A stretch of 34,284 nt of DNA from UBA3700 sp002372775 (GCA_946615965.1 CAMOIC010000012.1:1-34284); one strand, 5' to 3'; positions 25,056-33,916 are shown, counted from the first letter of the stretch. Notes: generated from the letters alone by a model not told the origin. Numbers and translations: made by a program.

Positions 25056-26956
25056 TAAAAATATATCTCCAATGCTTTCATCTCTTCTATAGAGGTTTTA
25101 TACTCTACACAATTTTCCAAGCTTTCAACCATATAGCTCTTACTACCAGAATACATAAAACCATATGAAACTTTATTATCTACATAATGATAGTAATTAT
25201 TAGAATTATTCTCCTTAACTGAAACAGTGCTGTTATATGCCATATATGGAGTAATACCACATACTGGCCAGTATAAAGTTACATTACTTTCTAAATCTAT
25301 TATCGCGAAACAATTATTAACTTGACATGAATTATAACCTGCGATACCACCTACATATGTAATAGAGGTTCCCTCAGATTTTTGATTAACTATGATCTTT
25401 CCTTCAAATCCACAGCCATTAATGCTTCCTTTTTTAACAGTATTGTTATATACATTAGAACTCTCGTTATTTGATACTAGACCACCAATATAAATAAAAC
25501 CTAGATAGTAATCTATTTCTATATTTCCTGTACTTTTTGTATTCTCAATATTGCCATAGTTAACAACAGCTACACCACCTATATTAAACACACAATTAGT
25601 AGAAACCATTCCTGTAAACAGATTCTCTTGAACATATGAATTCTCATTGTCATTTTGTGCGGTCACCGCACCAGAGTTTGAACTATTTGTAATAATTCCA
25701 AAATTAAAAATAGTAATTCCGCCTATAAATAGTCTTCTATACGGATCCTCTGAATAATAAGATAATACACTACCTGTATTGGAAACATTATTAACAGTTC
25801 CGAAATTGTATAATACAACACCAGCTAGATCACATAAAGTTCCCTTTATGTTTGAATCATTCTTAGAATTAATAATAAAGCCGAAATTCTCACCAGCAAT
25901 AGCTGCATACTTTAGCACTGTAGTATCATTACTACCTGCTATTCCTACAATATCGCTTTCACCATTAACTATTACGTTTTCGATTGTTCCATTATTCTCG
26001 TTTGCAATAATATTAACTGCCAATCTTTTGTCACTAACAATATTTGTTTGTTGAACTGTAGCGTTGCCTAAAGTAACTTTTATATTAGCTGTCACAATTA
26101 CATCTTCTATTACACCCTTGTTGTTATTAGTAATAACAGCATAATCTTCATTTACTTCTATATCACCGTTTACTTCAAAGCATACATTAGAAATCCTGCC
26201 TTCTAATGTCTTAATAAATGTAACACCTGGATCTATTGTAATAGTAAAACCATTACCATTTATTACACCGCTAAATGATTCATACGACTCACTTATAGTA
26301 ATATCCGACTTTAATTCCATACTATATCCAAGTTCCATGGCTTTAACAAATTGTGCTTCTGAATAAACCAAGGTTGGACTATCATTTGTACCTACACCAA
26401 TTAAATATGTAGCGCCAATTAAACCGCCTGATATGAACATCATTAGAACACAGACAACTAGAGCAAAAGATATAATCTTTTTAGTAGACTCCGTAAGACT
26501 AGCCCTAGAGACATTAATAACAGTTTCAGAGGCAACAATTTCTTCACTTGTTTTTATTCTTTGAATTGCTTGTAGGTTCTCAATTATTCGCTGATTCTTA
26601 AAAGCGCGTGGATATACTCTTTTTAATCTTGAATTCTCACCTAAAATTAATAACATCTCTAAAGGAGAAACAATACAATCCCCAAGATATAATCTTAGGC
26701 ATCTTTTTGCGGCATTTCTAAACAATGGATAAATAATTGCATTTTCTGGAATCTTTATATACTTATTAACTTCTAACAAATGAGACTCATATTGTTTAAT
26801 AATTTTCTTAGCATTAAACAAGTAGCACAAAGACAAAATAGGAAATCTACCATAGCATAAATCACTGCAATGGTACCTACTGATAATTACATCAAAGTTA
26901 TGATAATCGTCGTTTCTTATTGCAAGAAACAGATCTTGCGCTACTGATAAATCCAT
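25055..26956 (-). CDS. Single-pass membrane protein with predicted extracellular beta-helix
   Basis: A 633-residue protein in three parts. Residues 1-160 are cytoplasmic-like and helical, with segments such as CLRLYLGDCIVSPLEMLL. One membrane helix follows at about 167-193. The rest is Asn/Gly/Val-rich with repeats such as NNGTIENVIVNGE, NFGTVNNVSNTGS, NFGIITNSSNSGA and NYGNIENTKSTGN: the ladder pattern of GLUG-type or right-handed beta-helix domains. There is no N-terminal signal peptide, so a type II topology (N-terminus inside, helix outside) is predicted. It sits between the coiled-coil gene (2-nt gap) and the small membrane gene (1-nt overlap). A signalling or anchoring role across the membrane is inference. 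Confidence 0.65.
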   Translation of the reverse strand: MDLSVAQDLFLAIRNDDYHNFDVIISRYHCSDLCYGRFPILSLCYLFNAKKIIKQYESHLLEVNKYIKIPENAIIYPLFRNAAKRCLRLYLGDCIVSPLEMLLILGENSRLKRVYPRAFKNQRIIENLQAIQRIKTSEEIVASETVINVSRASLTESTKKIISFALVVCVLMMFISGGLIGATYLIGVGTNDSPTLVYSEAQFVKAMELGYSMELKSDITISESYESFSGVINGNGFTITIDPGVTFIKTLEGRISNVCFEVNGDIEVNEDYAVITNNNKGVIEDVIVTANIKVTLGNATVQQTNIVSDKRLAVNIIANENNGTIENVIVNGESDIVGIAGSNDTTVLKYAAIAGENFGFIINSKNDSNIKGTLCDLAGVVLYNFGTVNNVSNTGSVLSYYSEDPYRRLFIGGITIFNFGIITNSSNSGAVTAQNDNENSYVQENLFTGMVSTNCVFNIGGVAVVNYGNIENTKSTGNIEIDYYLGFIYIGGLVSNNESSNVYNNTVKKGSINGCGFEGKIIVNQKSEGTSITYVGGIAGYNSCQVNNCFAIIDLESNVTLYWPVCGITPYMAYNSTVSVKENNSNNYYHYVDNKVSYGFMYSGSKSYMVESLENCVEYKTSIEEMKALEIYF

Positions 26957-26958
26957 GA

Positions 26959-27672
26959 CTATTTCTTTATCTTAACTCCTCTTGTATTTGCCCACTTATC
27001 TAAGATTGCAAATATATATTCTTCATTAACATCTTCTTTTTCAACTGCATTTACTAAGAATTGCTTTGTTGTAGAATATGTTTTAACTAATTCTTCAATA
27101 CTGCCATGTTCCTTTTCAATTTGGCTAACCAGTATTTCGTTATCCTTCTTTAATTCTTCAATTTTCTTACTATTTTCAGACAGAACAAAAGCAACGTCCT
27201 TATTAATAAACTCACTAATCTTTTGAACGTTTGTATTATATTGCTCTAAAGATCTTTGCAAATCCTTAACGTTATAATTAATCTTCTTTTCTTCTATTAA
27301 TCCTTCTAATTTTGAGATTTGAGATTTAGCTTCTCTTTCAATTTCATTGATTTGATTAATGCTCTTCTCTACATCTTCAAATCGAGAAGACATTCTTGAT
27401 ATATCATTAGAGTATTTAGAACTATTTCTTAAAAATTGGTCTACACTTGCAGCCAAATCAATGGATTTCTTTGTTTGATTCTCTAAAGTAGAATAAATCT
27501 CATTTAATCTATTCTTTGTATCTCCATTAAAAGTGGCCCCTAGTTTATTTAAACTATCCTCCATTGAAGAGTAAGTATCTGCAAGTTCTTGCAAACTACT
27601 TTGAATAGGAGTTAGTAAATCCCTATATCCTTTAAATACTTCAATTAAAGATTGTACGTCATTCATTTCCAT
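26959..27672 (-). CDS. Coiled-coil protein of unknown function
   Basis: A 237-residue soluble protein that is almost wholly helical, with long heptad-like stretches (about residues 80-215; EREAKSQISKLEGLIEEKK is an example) and no cysteine, signal peptide or membrane segment. The last 30 residues (EEYIFAILDKWANTRG) look like a small globular cap. I recognise no family. It starts 5 nt after the helicase stop with GAGG as ribosome binding site and ends 2 nt before the beta-helix gene. A structural or tethering role with its neighbours is inference. Confidence 0.7.
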   Translation of the reverse strand: MEMNDVQSLIEVFKGYRDLLTPIQSSLQELADTYSSMEDSLNKLGATFNGDTKNRLNEIYSTLENQTKKSIDLAASVDQFLRNSSKYSNDISRMSSRFEDVEKSINQINEIEREAKSQISKLEGLIEEKKINYNVKDLQRSLEQYNTNVQKISEFINKDVAFVLSENSKKIEELKKDNEILVSQIEKEHGSIEELVKTYSTTKQFLVNAVEKEDVNEEYIFAILDKWANTRGVKIKK

Positions 27673-27677
27673 AGTTC

Positions 27678-30104
27678 TTATCCTCTTTTCATCTTTTTTA
27701 TTTTATTAAAAATATCTTTTTGTTTTTCTTTTACATCATTTATATCTTTCTTTAGAGTATCTAGAATAATATCTTTTGCTACATTATTCTTCATTACATC
27801 TAAATAGAATGAGACGATATCATAACCCAATTTGTCTCCGTTTTTTGCAGAACATGAATCAACAAGTTCTATAAGCTTGTCATCTTTAGAAATTCTAAAT
27901 TGATCTTTCGCTTCTTCAATAAGACCTGCTCTCCAAAGTTCAATACCAGCACCTTTATGATCACCCTTTCTAACATATCCTTCGAATATATTAATCTTTT
28001 GAGCATATCTATCTGCATCTTCCTTTTCAAGCTTGTCTAAAAGCCATCTAGCATTATCATATTGTTCAAGTTTAATAAATTCATCAATTCTTGCAAATAT
28101 CTCTTCATCTTTTAACTCTTGCTTACTTGCAATTGAATTTAATGTATCTATAGCATTCTTTTGAGACATGCATTCGAAGTTGTTCTCAAAATACGAATTA
28201 AATAATTCGACCTGCTTTCTCTCTACAACAAACAAGTTTTGTTTTGCTCTAGATAGACCAACATAGAATAGATTGAAATAATATCTATAAACCGAATTCT
28301 CTTCTGCTTTTTTCTTATTGATAATATTTCTCTTTAGAGAATCCCATTTATCTGCATTATCAGATAGGATATCAAGCAAGATAATACAATTTCTCTCTAA
28401 TCCTTTAATCTCTGAGACTGTTAATATTTCTTGCTTTGGTAACAATTGTCTAATTTGTTTCTTCTTATCTTGATTGCCTACAACAATTGTCACATCAGAA
28501 AAAGCATTGTTCTCTAATCTATTGATTAGATTACCATCGTTGACATAAATTGTTCTTGTTGGCAAATCACTTTCTATACTCTTTCCTCTAATAACGAAAC
28601 TATGATTACCAAATTGCTCAACATTTAAATCACTAAGTTTATCTATGATACCTTCAATTTTTTCACTGTTTCTATAATTATTTTTTAATTCAATAACATT
28701 AACGATATCTTTTTCAAACAATAATCTCTTCAAATAAGCAAAAGAGAAATATGTTGGATTAATCATTTGAAGAACATCACCAACGCAGAATATCTTTAAA
28801 GCTAATGCTTTAAACAACTTTAGATTAATCTGTGTAAAGTCTTGAACCTCATCTAATACAACAGATGAATACTTTTGAATAGTATTAGCTCTCTTAAGTA
28901 AAAAACGAGAAGCCATATTATTATCCATATAATTATTGGCTTTTAAATACTTTAAATAATCTACGGATACCGCATAGATAACTTCGCATTCAGACCTAGA
29001 GAAACTATCTTTTCTTAAATCAATATACTCTTGAAGGGTTAATACCTCTTCATCTCCATCCCACCAGCCAAATATTAAACCATATATTTCCTTATAGATT
29101 AGTTCATATGAAATATATTTAATCTTTTCTAATTGACTCGCAAGATTATAGTTTTTTAAATTCTTTATATACTCTTTTATAAATAAACTCTCATCAGAAA
29201 AGGCTTTATACTGTTCACCATATTTTTTGTATAAATCCTCTATCATAAAGTAATCTACTTTATTATCTAGATAATCTACAATGGATTGAAGTTTTTCAAC
29301 AAACTTTTTATCCTCTACAACATCAAGCCAGATACCAAGCTTATTCTCTATAGCAACTTTGTGATTTAAATCTAAATAAACGACATTTCCATTCTTTAAA
29401 TCCTGAATGAAATCTTTAATGTTGTTTGTGAATAACTGAATCTTAACTTTCGTATCTTCTAAAAGAGCATGCGAATAAGTGCTATATAAAACTCTTCCTG
29501 TATATCTTCTACATGCAGCATAAATAATCTTATCTATACAAATGTTAGTCTTACCAGACCCTGCAACACCTTGAACAACCACGTTGTTATCTTCTAGTGT
29601 TACTATTCTTTCTTGCTCTTTATTTAATAAAGGGAAATTAACTTGATCTGCATTAGATAATATATATATTTTTGAAAAATCAAATTCTTTTACAGGATCA
29701 TTTGTAGATTTTAATAAAACATCAAATGATGGATTATTTATATATACATTTAATCTTCTATCTTTGCTTCTAATCTTTGCATCAGAAACATATTTATAAA
29801 AGATAATATCTATCTTATTAAAAGAAAACTTTGTTGAGAAATTAAGGCCAAGTTTAAAGAAGAATTTATTCTTATTATCTAATGTAGAAACAATAAAACC
29901 AATATTATTATCTATCTTTAAATCTTTATTTTGCTTAATAAGATTTTGTAGCACTCCTTCAGATATCTTATTTAAGAACTTGTCTATAGATTGCAAATCT
30001 CTAGTTTGTTTAACAAACTGTTCTGTTTTATACACTCTGCTTTCGCTAGATAACACAACTTTTGTATTATCTATTGTGAAATTTATATAAACAGGAAATT
30101 GCAT
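27678..30104 (-). CDS. UvrD/Rep-like superfamily 1 helicase with unusual N- and C-terminal regions
   Basis: An 808-residue ATP-dependent helicase-like protein. SF1 motifs run in order: Walker A GVAGSGKT (179-186), motif II DEVQDF (418-423), motif III GDVLQMI (442-448), motif IV NYRNS (476-480), motif V VSEIKGLE (563-570) and motif VI YVGLSRAKQNLFVV (614-627). The first 160 residues are a beta-rich region I cannot assign, and about 170 C-terminal residues are helical and TPR-like. There is no nuclease motif I can see. Typical repair helicases (UvrD, PcrA) lack these ends, so it is a special-purpose enzyme. It is 8 nt downstream of the RF-like gene. Its nucleic-acid substrate, DNA or RNA, is not known. 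Confidence 0.85.
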   Translation of the reverse strand: MQFPVYINFTIDNTKVVLSSESRVYKTEQFVKQTRDLQSIDKFLNKISEGVLQNLIKQNKDLKIDNNIGFIVSTLDNKNKFFFKLGLNFSTKFSFNKIDIIFYKYVSDAKIRSKDRRLNVYINNPSFDVLLKSTNDPVKEFDFSKIYILSNADQVNFPLLNKEQERIVTLEDNNVVVQGVAGSGKTNICIDKIIYAACRRYTGRVLYSTYSHALLEDTKVKIQLFTNNIKDFIQDLKNGNVVYLDLNHKVAIENKLGIWLDVVEDKKFVEKLQSIVDYLDNKVDYFMIEDLYKKYGEQYKAFSDESLFIKEYIKNLKNYNLASQLEKIKYISYELIYKEIYGLIFGWWDGDEEVLTLQEYIDLRKDSFSRSECEVIYAVSVDYLKYLKANNYMDNNMASRFLLKRANTIQKYSSVVLDEVQDFTQINLKLFKALALKIFCVGDVLQMINPTYFSFAYLKRLLFEKDIVNVIELKNNYRNSEKIEGIIDKLSDLNVEQFGNHSFVIRGKSIESDLPTRTIYVNDGNLINRLENNAFSDVTIVVGNQDKKKQIRQLLPKQEILTVSEIKGLERNCIILLDILSDNADKWDSLKRNIINKKKAEENSVYRYYFNLFYVGLSRAKQNLFVVERKQVELFNSYFENNFECMSQKNAIDTLNSIASKQELKDEEIFARIDEFIKLEQYDNARWLLDKLEKEDADRYAQKINIFEGYVRKGDHKGAGIELWRAGLIEEAKDQFRISKDDKLIELVDSCSAKNGDKLGYDIVSFYLDVMKNNVAKDIILDTLKKDINDVKEKQKDIFNKIKKMKRG

Positions 30105-30112
30105 TAAGCCCC

Positions 30113-31030
30113 CTAGACAATTACATCATTTAAAATGATATCAAATCCGCCATTAAATAATTGAGATACGTCATATTCTTTATTATTTATGGCATCATAA
30201 GCACTATTATTCTTTAATCTATATTCTCTAACCAATTTCATTGATTTTTGAATGGTCTTTTTCTCTTTTATTAATCTTTCTTTATCATCTTTAAGTGACT
30301 TCTCACTTAACTTCTCTCTAAGCATTTCAAATGCTCTATCTTTGTTTTGCTTTTGAGATCTTTCATCTTGGCAATTTACAACTATTCCTGTTGGAATATG
30401 TGTAATTCTAATCGCTGTTTCAACTTTATTAACGTTCTGACCCCCAGCACCAGATGAATGATAATAATCTACTCTTATATCTTTATCATTAATTGCTAAA
30501 TTATAATTAAACAATGGATAAACAAATACGCTTGCATCTTGCTTTATATCTACAAATCTATGAATGCCTATTTCTCTTTTTAATTTAGCGTATATATTAA
30601 GTCCACTTACTGTAATAATTGAACCATCTAAGTTAACAGAATAGCCTTCTTTTCTACAGTAAGAAACATACATATCTAAAAGCTTATTTGAGATAGTTTG
30701 TGTTGGAGATACAATCTCAATAATAGCCCCTTCATACTCATCAACCATTTTGCCGCTACTAATTCTTTTTAGATTGGACAAAATGCCATCTACCTTATTC
30801 TCAACTTGAGATAATACTCTTGGATCATTTTTAAACAGTTCTATTTCTTCTTGGCACTCTTTTAATTCTTGAAAAATATCAGCATATGGAACTATAGAAT
30901 ATAGTTCTTTAGATAATCTTGATGTAAGTTTTCTATCAATGGAAATTTCTGGAGACTCTAAAAGCGATTCTATCTCTAATTTTCTTTCATAATACTTATT
31001 TAGTTTATTAATAATCTCTTCTAAATTCAT
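30113..31030 (-). CDS. RF2-like class I release factor homologue lacking the codon-recognition loop
   Basis: A 305-residue relative of peptide chain release factor 2. The peptidyl-tRNA hydrolysis domain is well kept: SGAGGQNVNK with GGQ at 196-198, then RITHIPTGIVV and ERSQKQNK. Before it, RF2 normally reads GVHRL-RISPFD-...-RRHTSFASVFVYP; here it reads GIHRFVDIKQDASVFVYP, so about ten residues with the SPF stop-codon reader and the RRHTS segment are missing. The protein is also shorter than RF2 (about 325-370). It could release peptides on stalled ribosomes without a stop codon, like other rescue factors (PrfH, ArfB in principle). It is not the cell's ordinary RF1 or RF2. It starts 3 nt after the kinase stop. 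Confidence 0.8.
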   Translation of the reverse strand: MNLEEIINKLNKYYERKLEIESLLESPEISIDRKLTSRLSKELYSIVPYADIFQELKECQEEIELFKNDPRVLSQVENKVDGILSNLKRISSGKMVDEYEGAIIEIVSPTQTISNKLLDMYVSYCRKEGYSVNLDGSIITVSGLNIYAKLKREIGIHRFVDIKQDASVFVYPLFNYNLAINDKDIRVDYYHSSGAGGQNVNKVETAIRITHIPTGIVVNCQDERSQKQNKDRAFEMLREKLSEKSLKDDKERLIKEKKTIQKSMKLVREYRLKNNSAYDAINNKEYDVSQLFNGGFDIILNDVIV

Positions 31031-31033
31031 TTA

Positions 31034-32335
31034 TTAGAAATTTAAAATTACCCTCGCTGTAAATACTCCATCTTTTTCAGAATAATCTACAAGACCATTA
31101 TACTTTAACGCTGCTTTAGCAACAGATTTTGTTCCAATACCATGTTCGCCTGTTTTTGTAGAAACTGGGAATGGTCCATCAAAGACAACCTTATTATTGC
31201 AAGAATTCTCTACCAAAACTTTAAAACTATTAGGTTGATATTGAACATTAATCTTTATAAACTTTTCAGCACTACTAGGCATTCTTAAACAAGCTTCTGT
31301 GGCATTCTCTATTAAGTTCGCCATAAGACCTGCAAACTCTAACTCGTCAATTGGAATATTCTCAGGAATATTGATCTTGTTTTCAACTTCTATGCCTGCA
31401 TCAAGTGCTTTTTGAATATAAACAGAAAGCAAGCTGTTAACTACATAATTCTTACAATACACTTGAGTATTTGTTGATTCAATCTTTGCACCAAGTGTTG
31501 CTAAATATTCATCTGCCTTCTCGTAATTCTCTTGGTCAATCATTTCTTTTATAATTACAACATGGTGTCTTAAATCATGTTTTAATCTTCTAACTTTCTC
31601 AAATGCATCATTTTGCATCTTAACTTGAGCTTCCCAATATCTTCTCTTTGCTTCTTCTTTTTGCTTATTCTCTCTAAATACTGAAAGTTCTTCCAAACTC
31701 GTTAGAACGGAAATCATACCAATATATATAACCATAAAAATACTCATCCCTAGAACCATTTCTATGTTATGGTATGGTTCCTTATAGTAAAGAGGTACTG
31801 GATATAATAAAACAAAATAGAACCAGCCAGCGAACAATACTGCAATGGACAATAATACTGCCCAAATACTTTTATATTTTTTATTATGAGCAAAACTTAA
31901 ATATACTTTTCTAAACCACATTCCATATAGCAAACATATTCCTATGAATCCTAATAATCTCATAAATACTTCTACCCAAACATTCCCGTCGAAGAAATAG
32001 TAAGCAATAGCTTTTCCTATATAAACAACTAACAGAAAGGCGTCCAGTTGGATAAAGAACGAGAAGAATAACTGCAATATTGATCCCTCGTATAGATAAA
32101 AGCAAGTAGCCATAAAGGCGAACATGCATGTTATTAGAATTACTGAATAATACAATGTCGTATTAGAAGATAAATATAAATGACATAACAAGGCAATCAT
32201 CAATGTGATAGTAAAACAAAACCCCCAGGCAATTCCTTTTTGCCAAGGCGTTCTTTTACTTTCTGAAATGCACTCGCATAGACTAATAGCTCCTAATATA
32301 GAAAGCACATTTAGTAGCATGCTGCTAACATTCAT
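31034..32335 (-). CDS. Sensor histidine kinase, GHKL type (AgrC-like)
   Basis: A 433-residue membrane kinase. Six or seven hydrophobic helices occupy residues 5-212; a linker helix leads to the phosphoacceptor region KHDLRHHVVII (probable H253). The GHKL ATPase domain has N-box NLIENATEAC (340-349) and G-box GEHGIGTKS (396-404). This layout matches AgrC/VirS-type kinases that sense peptides or other small signals. No AgrB or AgrD gene is visible near it, so the signal is unknown. It starts 3 nt after the response regulator stop, with AAGGAG as ribosome binding site. Confidence 0.88.
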   Translation of the reverse strand: MNVSSMLLNVLSILGAISLCECISESKRTPWQKGIAWGFCFTITLMIALLCHLYLSSNTTLYYSVILITCMFAFMATCFYLYEGSILQLFFSFFIQLDAFLLVVYIGKAIAYYFFDGNVWVEVFMRLLGFIGICLLYGMWFRKVYLSFAHNKKYKSIWAVLLSIAVLFAGWFYFVLLYPVPLYYKEPYHNIEMVLGMSIFMVIYIGMISVLTSLEELSVFRENKQKEEAKRRYWEAQVKMQNDAFEKVRRLKHDLRHHVVIIKEMIDQENYEKADEYLATLGAKIESTNTQVYCKNYVVNSLLSVYIQKALDAGIEVENKINIPENIPIDELEFAGLMANLIENATEACLRMPSSAEKFIKINVQYQPNSFKVLVENSCNNKVVFDGPFPVSTKTGEHGIGTKSVAKAALKYNGLVDYSEKDGVFTARVILNF

Positions 32336-32338
32336 AGA

Positions 32339-33058
32339 CTACTCCTTATTGAATGTATAATCTAAATATATTTTTTTAATCTGATTGTATGTATTCTTTG
32401 AGATAGGTAAATCAAAAGTACCCACATTAACTCCATACGAAGTAATATTCTTAATATAATCCATATTGACAATATAGCCACTATGAGGTTGTAAGAAATT
32501 AGGATATTGTTTTAATTCTTCCCAAAGCTCACTTGTTTTACTTCTTATCTTAATTTCATCACCATTAGATAAATGAACATATTGATAGTGACCACTAGAT
32601 TCACTATAAACAAATGTACTTAAATTAATTCTTATTACTCCATCTGAAGTATTTCTAACCAGGAATTTATCCCCTTTTTCTCTCAACTTCTCTAATGCTC
32701 TATCTAAAGCATCTGTTACTCTTTCTTTTGTAGCAGGCTTAATTAGATAGTGAGTAGCATTTAATTCAAATGCATCTATTGCATATTCTTTTGAAGAAGT
32801 AATGAAAATAATCTCACTATGAGATTCCTTTTGACGGATTTCCTTTGCAGCGTCTGTTCCTTTTAAACCATCCATTAAAACATCTAAGAAATAAACATCA
32901 AAGCCACCATTCTTTTCAACATATTCGATTAAGTTATTAGGATTTTGGAATGTCTTAACTTCAAAGTTTTCGTTTTTCTCTTTTTCATACTCCAAAAGAA
33001 GGGAAGAAATTCTCTTCACTTCGATAATTTCATCATCACAAACAGCAATACTAAACAT
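32339..33058 (-). CDS. LytTR family response regulator (AgrA-like)
   Basis: A 239-residue transcription factor. The receiver domain has the acidic pair in CDDE (8-10), phosphoacceptor D59 in FLDVLM, ITSS and the lysine in LIKP. The LytTR DNA-binding domain covers about residues 132-235 (VYSESSGHYQYVHLSNG, then LQPHSGYIVNMDYI). It is the first gene of a nine-gene operon and would be the partner of the GHKL kinase downstream. The promoter TTGACT-18-TATAAT is about 30-60 nt upstream. LytTR regulators bind paired 9-bp sites; the inverted repeat at 33240-33287 holds GTTAAC cores that resemble them and may be its target. Confidence 0.92.
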   Translation of the reverse strand: MFSIAVCDDEIIEVKRISSLLLEYEKEKNENFEVKTFQNPNNLIEYVEKNGGFDVYFLDVLMDGLKGTDAAKEIRQKESHSEIIFITSSKEYAIDAFELNATHYLIKPATKERVTDALDRALEKLREKGDKFLVRNTSDGVIRINLSTFVYSESSGHYQYVHLSNGDEIKIRSKTSELWEELKQYPNFLQPHSGYIVNMDYIKNITSYGVNVGTFDLPISKNTYNQIKKIYLDYTFNKE

Positions 33059-33086
33059 GAATTAGTCTCCTTGTTAAGTTACTATT

Positions 33087-33116
33087 ATTATAATTATTAA
33101 AGGGAGTTTTAGTCAA
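33087..33116 (-). promoter_or_regulatory. Promoter of the nine-gene operon
   Basis: Minus strand TTGACT (33111-33116), 18-bp spacer, TATAAT (33087-33092), followed by AAGGAG 9 nt before the response-regulator ATG. Confidence 0.7.
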
Positions 33117-33239
33117 TATCCGCATTTTTTAAAGAAAACATGCATATTCTGACTGACAAACCAAAAATACAAGACACTTTATTTATATTTAACTATTTTT
33201 TGATAAATAGTATCACTCTAAGAAATCTCTGAAATTGGC

Positions 33240-33287
33240 AGTTAACGGAACTTTTTTGCATTTTTTTATAAAAAAGTTCCGTTAACT
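33240..33287. repeat. Perfect 18-bp inverted repeat in the operon's upstream region
   Basis: AGTTAACGGAACTTTTTT (33240-33257), 12-nt loop, and its exact complement (33270-33287). The arms end in A6/T6 and no separate U-tract follows, so it is not a standard terminator, although it could still stop the transcript of the 33336-33764 gene. Each outer arm holds GTTAAC, with centres 40 bp apart, in contexts such as TCCGTTAAC that resemble LytTR half sites. Confidence 0.7.
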
Positions 33288-33335
33288 ATACATTTTCACG
33301 AATTATATTTTTGTTTATCGCTATTATTACAATCA

Positions 33336-33764
33336 TTATTGATGTTTTATATCGCTGTTTAATTCAAAATTAATATCATTATTTTTAAATGACATAATAA
33401 TTAATAATCTAATCTTGCTCTTTTCCTCGTTCAATTCATAATCATGACTATACACTAAAGTTTGTTTTGGTAATAAATACCCAAATTCACAACCAGAATT
33501 TATTTCCTCGGAAAAGGTTTCAGTTTCTCCCATGCATTCAATAAAAATTGGTCCACCAACATTACTGGCGTACTTTATAGTATGAAATGACTCGTTCTTC
33601 AACTCAACTCTAACATTAATTTTGGATTCTCCAATATAACTAACATTCATATCATATGAAAAATCTTCTTTATCAGCATTTGTTCGTGGAATAAAAATAA
33701 AAGCACAAACTGAAATTAAAATAATTAAAACAATACCAAACCAAATTAGCCCCTTTTTAAGCAT
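33336..33764 (-). CDS. Membrane-anchored or secreted protein of unknown function
   Basis: A 142-residue protein with an N-terminal hydrophobic segment (about residues 5-26, LIWFGIVLIILISVCAFIF) after two lysines, then a beta-rich domain of about 110 residues outside the membrane. The pattern of VRVELKNESFHTI, a glycine-containing turn and a later LLPKQTL resembles small beta-sandwich domains such as BsuPI-type inhibitors, but the match is weak and I do not assign it. It has its own promoter. The ATG is preceded by AAGGA at a longer than usual distance. It lies between the operon and luxS, transcribed away from luxS. Confidence 0.6.
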   Translation of the reverse strand: MLKKGLIWFGIVLIILISVCAFIFIPRTNADKEDFSYDMNVSYIGESKINVRVELKNESFHTIKYASNVGGPIFIECMGETETFSEEINSGCEFGYLLPKQTLVYSHDYELNEEKSKIRLLIIMSFKNNDINFELNSDIKHQ

Positions 33765-33799
33765 GATATGAGAGTCCTTCTTTTTATTATTACACTCCT

Positions 33800-33828
33800 A
33801 TTATATGACAGCATCAATAATATAACAA
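33800..33828 (-). promoter_or_regulatory. Promoter of the small exported-protein gene
   Basis: Minus strand TTGTTA (33823-33828), 17-bp spacer, TATAAT (33800-33805), about 36 nt upstream of the start codon. Confidence 0.6.
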
Positions 33829-33860
33829 ACATACGCAATTAATAAGATTGACCAATAAAA

Positions 33861-33883
33861 CTTGTATACACATCTTGTATAAT
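33861..33883 (+). promoter_or_regulatory. Probable luxS -10 region with a direct repeat
   Basis: TATAAT at 33878-33883, about 33 nt before the luxS start, is the likely -10. CTTGTATA occurs twice (33861-33868, 33874-33881). No good -35 lies at 16-18 bp; TTGACC at 33848 is too far (24 bp), so an activator may be needed. Confidence 0.4.
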
Positions 33884-33916
33884 GTTAGAATTAATACGAT
33901 TATTTGGAGGTAGACT

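Noticed and set aside
30113..31030. Ordinary prfB or prfA housekeeping release factor
   Set aside because: The SPF or PxT recognition element is missing and the protein is shorter than either factor.
33140..33232. 30-codon plus-strand open frame near the two-component genes, considered as an AgrD-like signal peptide gene
   Set aside because: No ribosome binding site, no conserved cysteine and no AgrB partner nearby.
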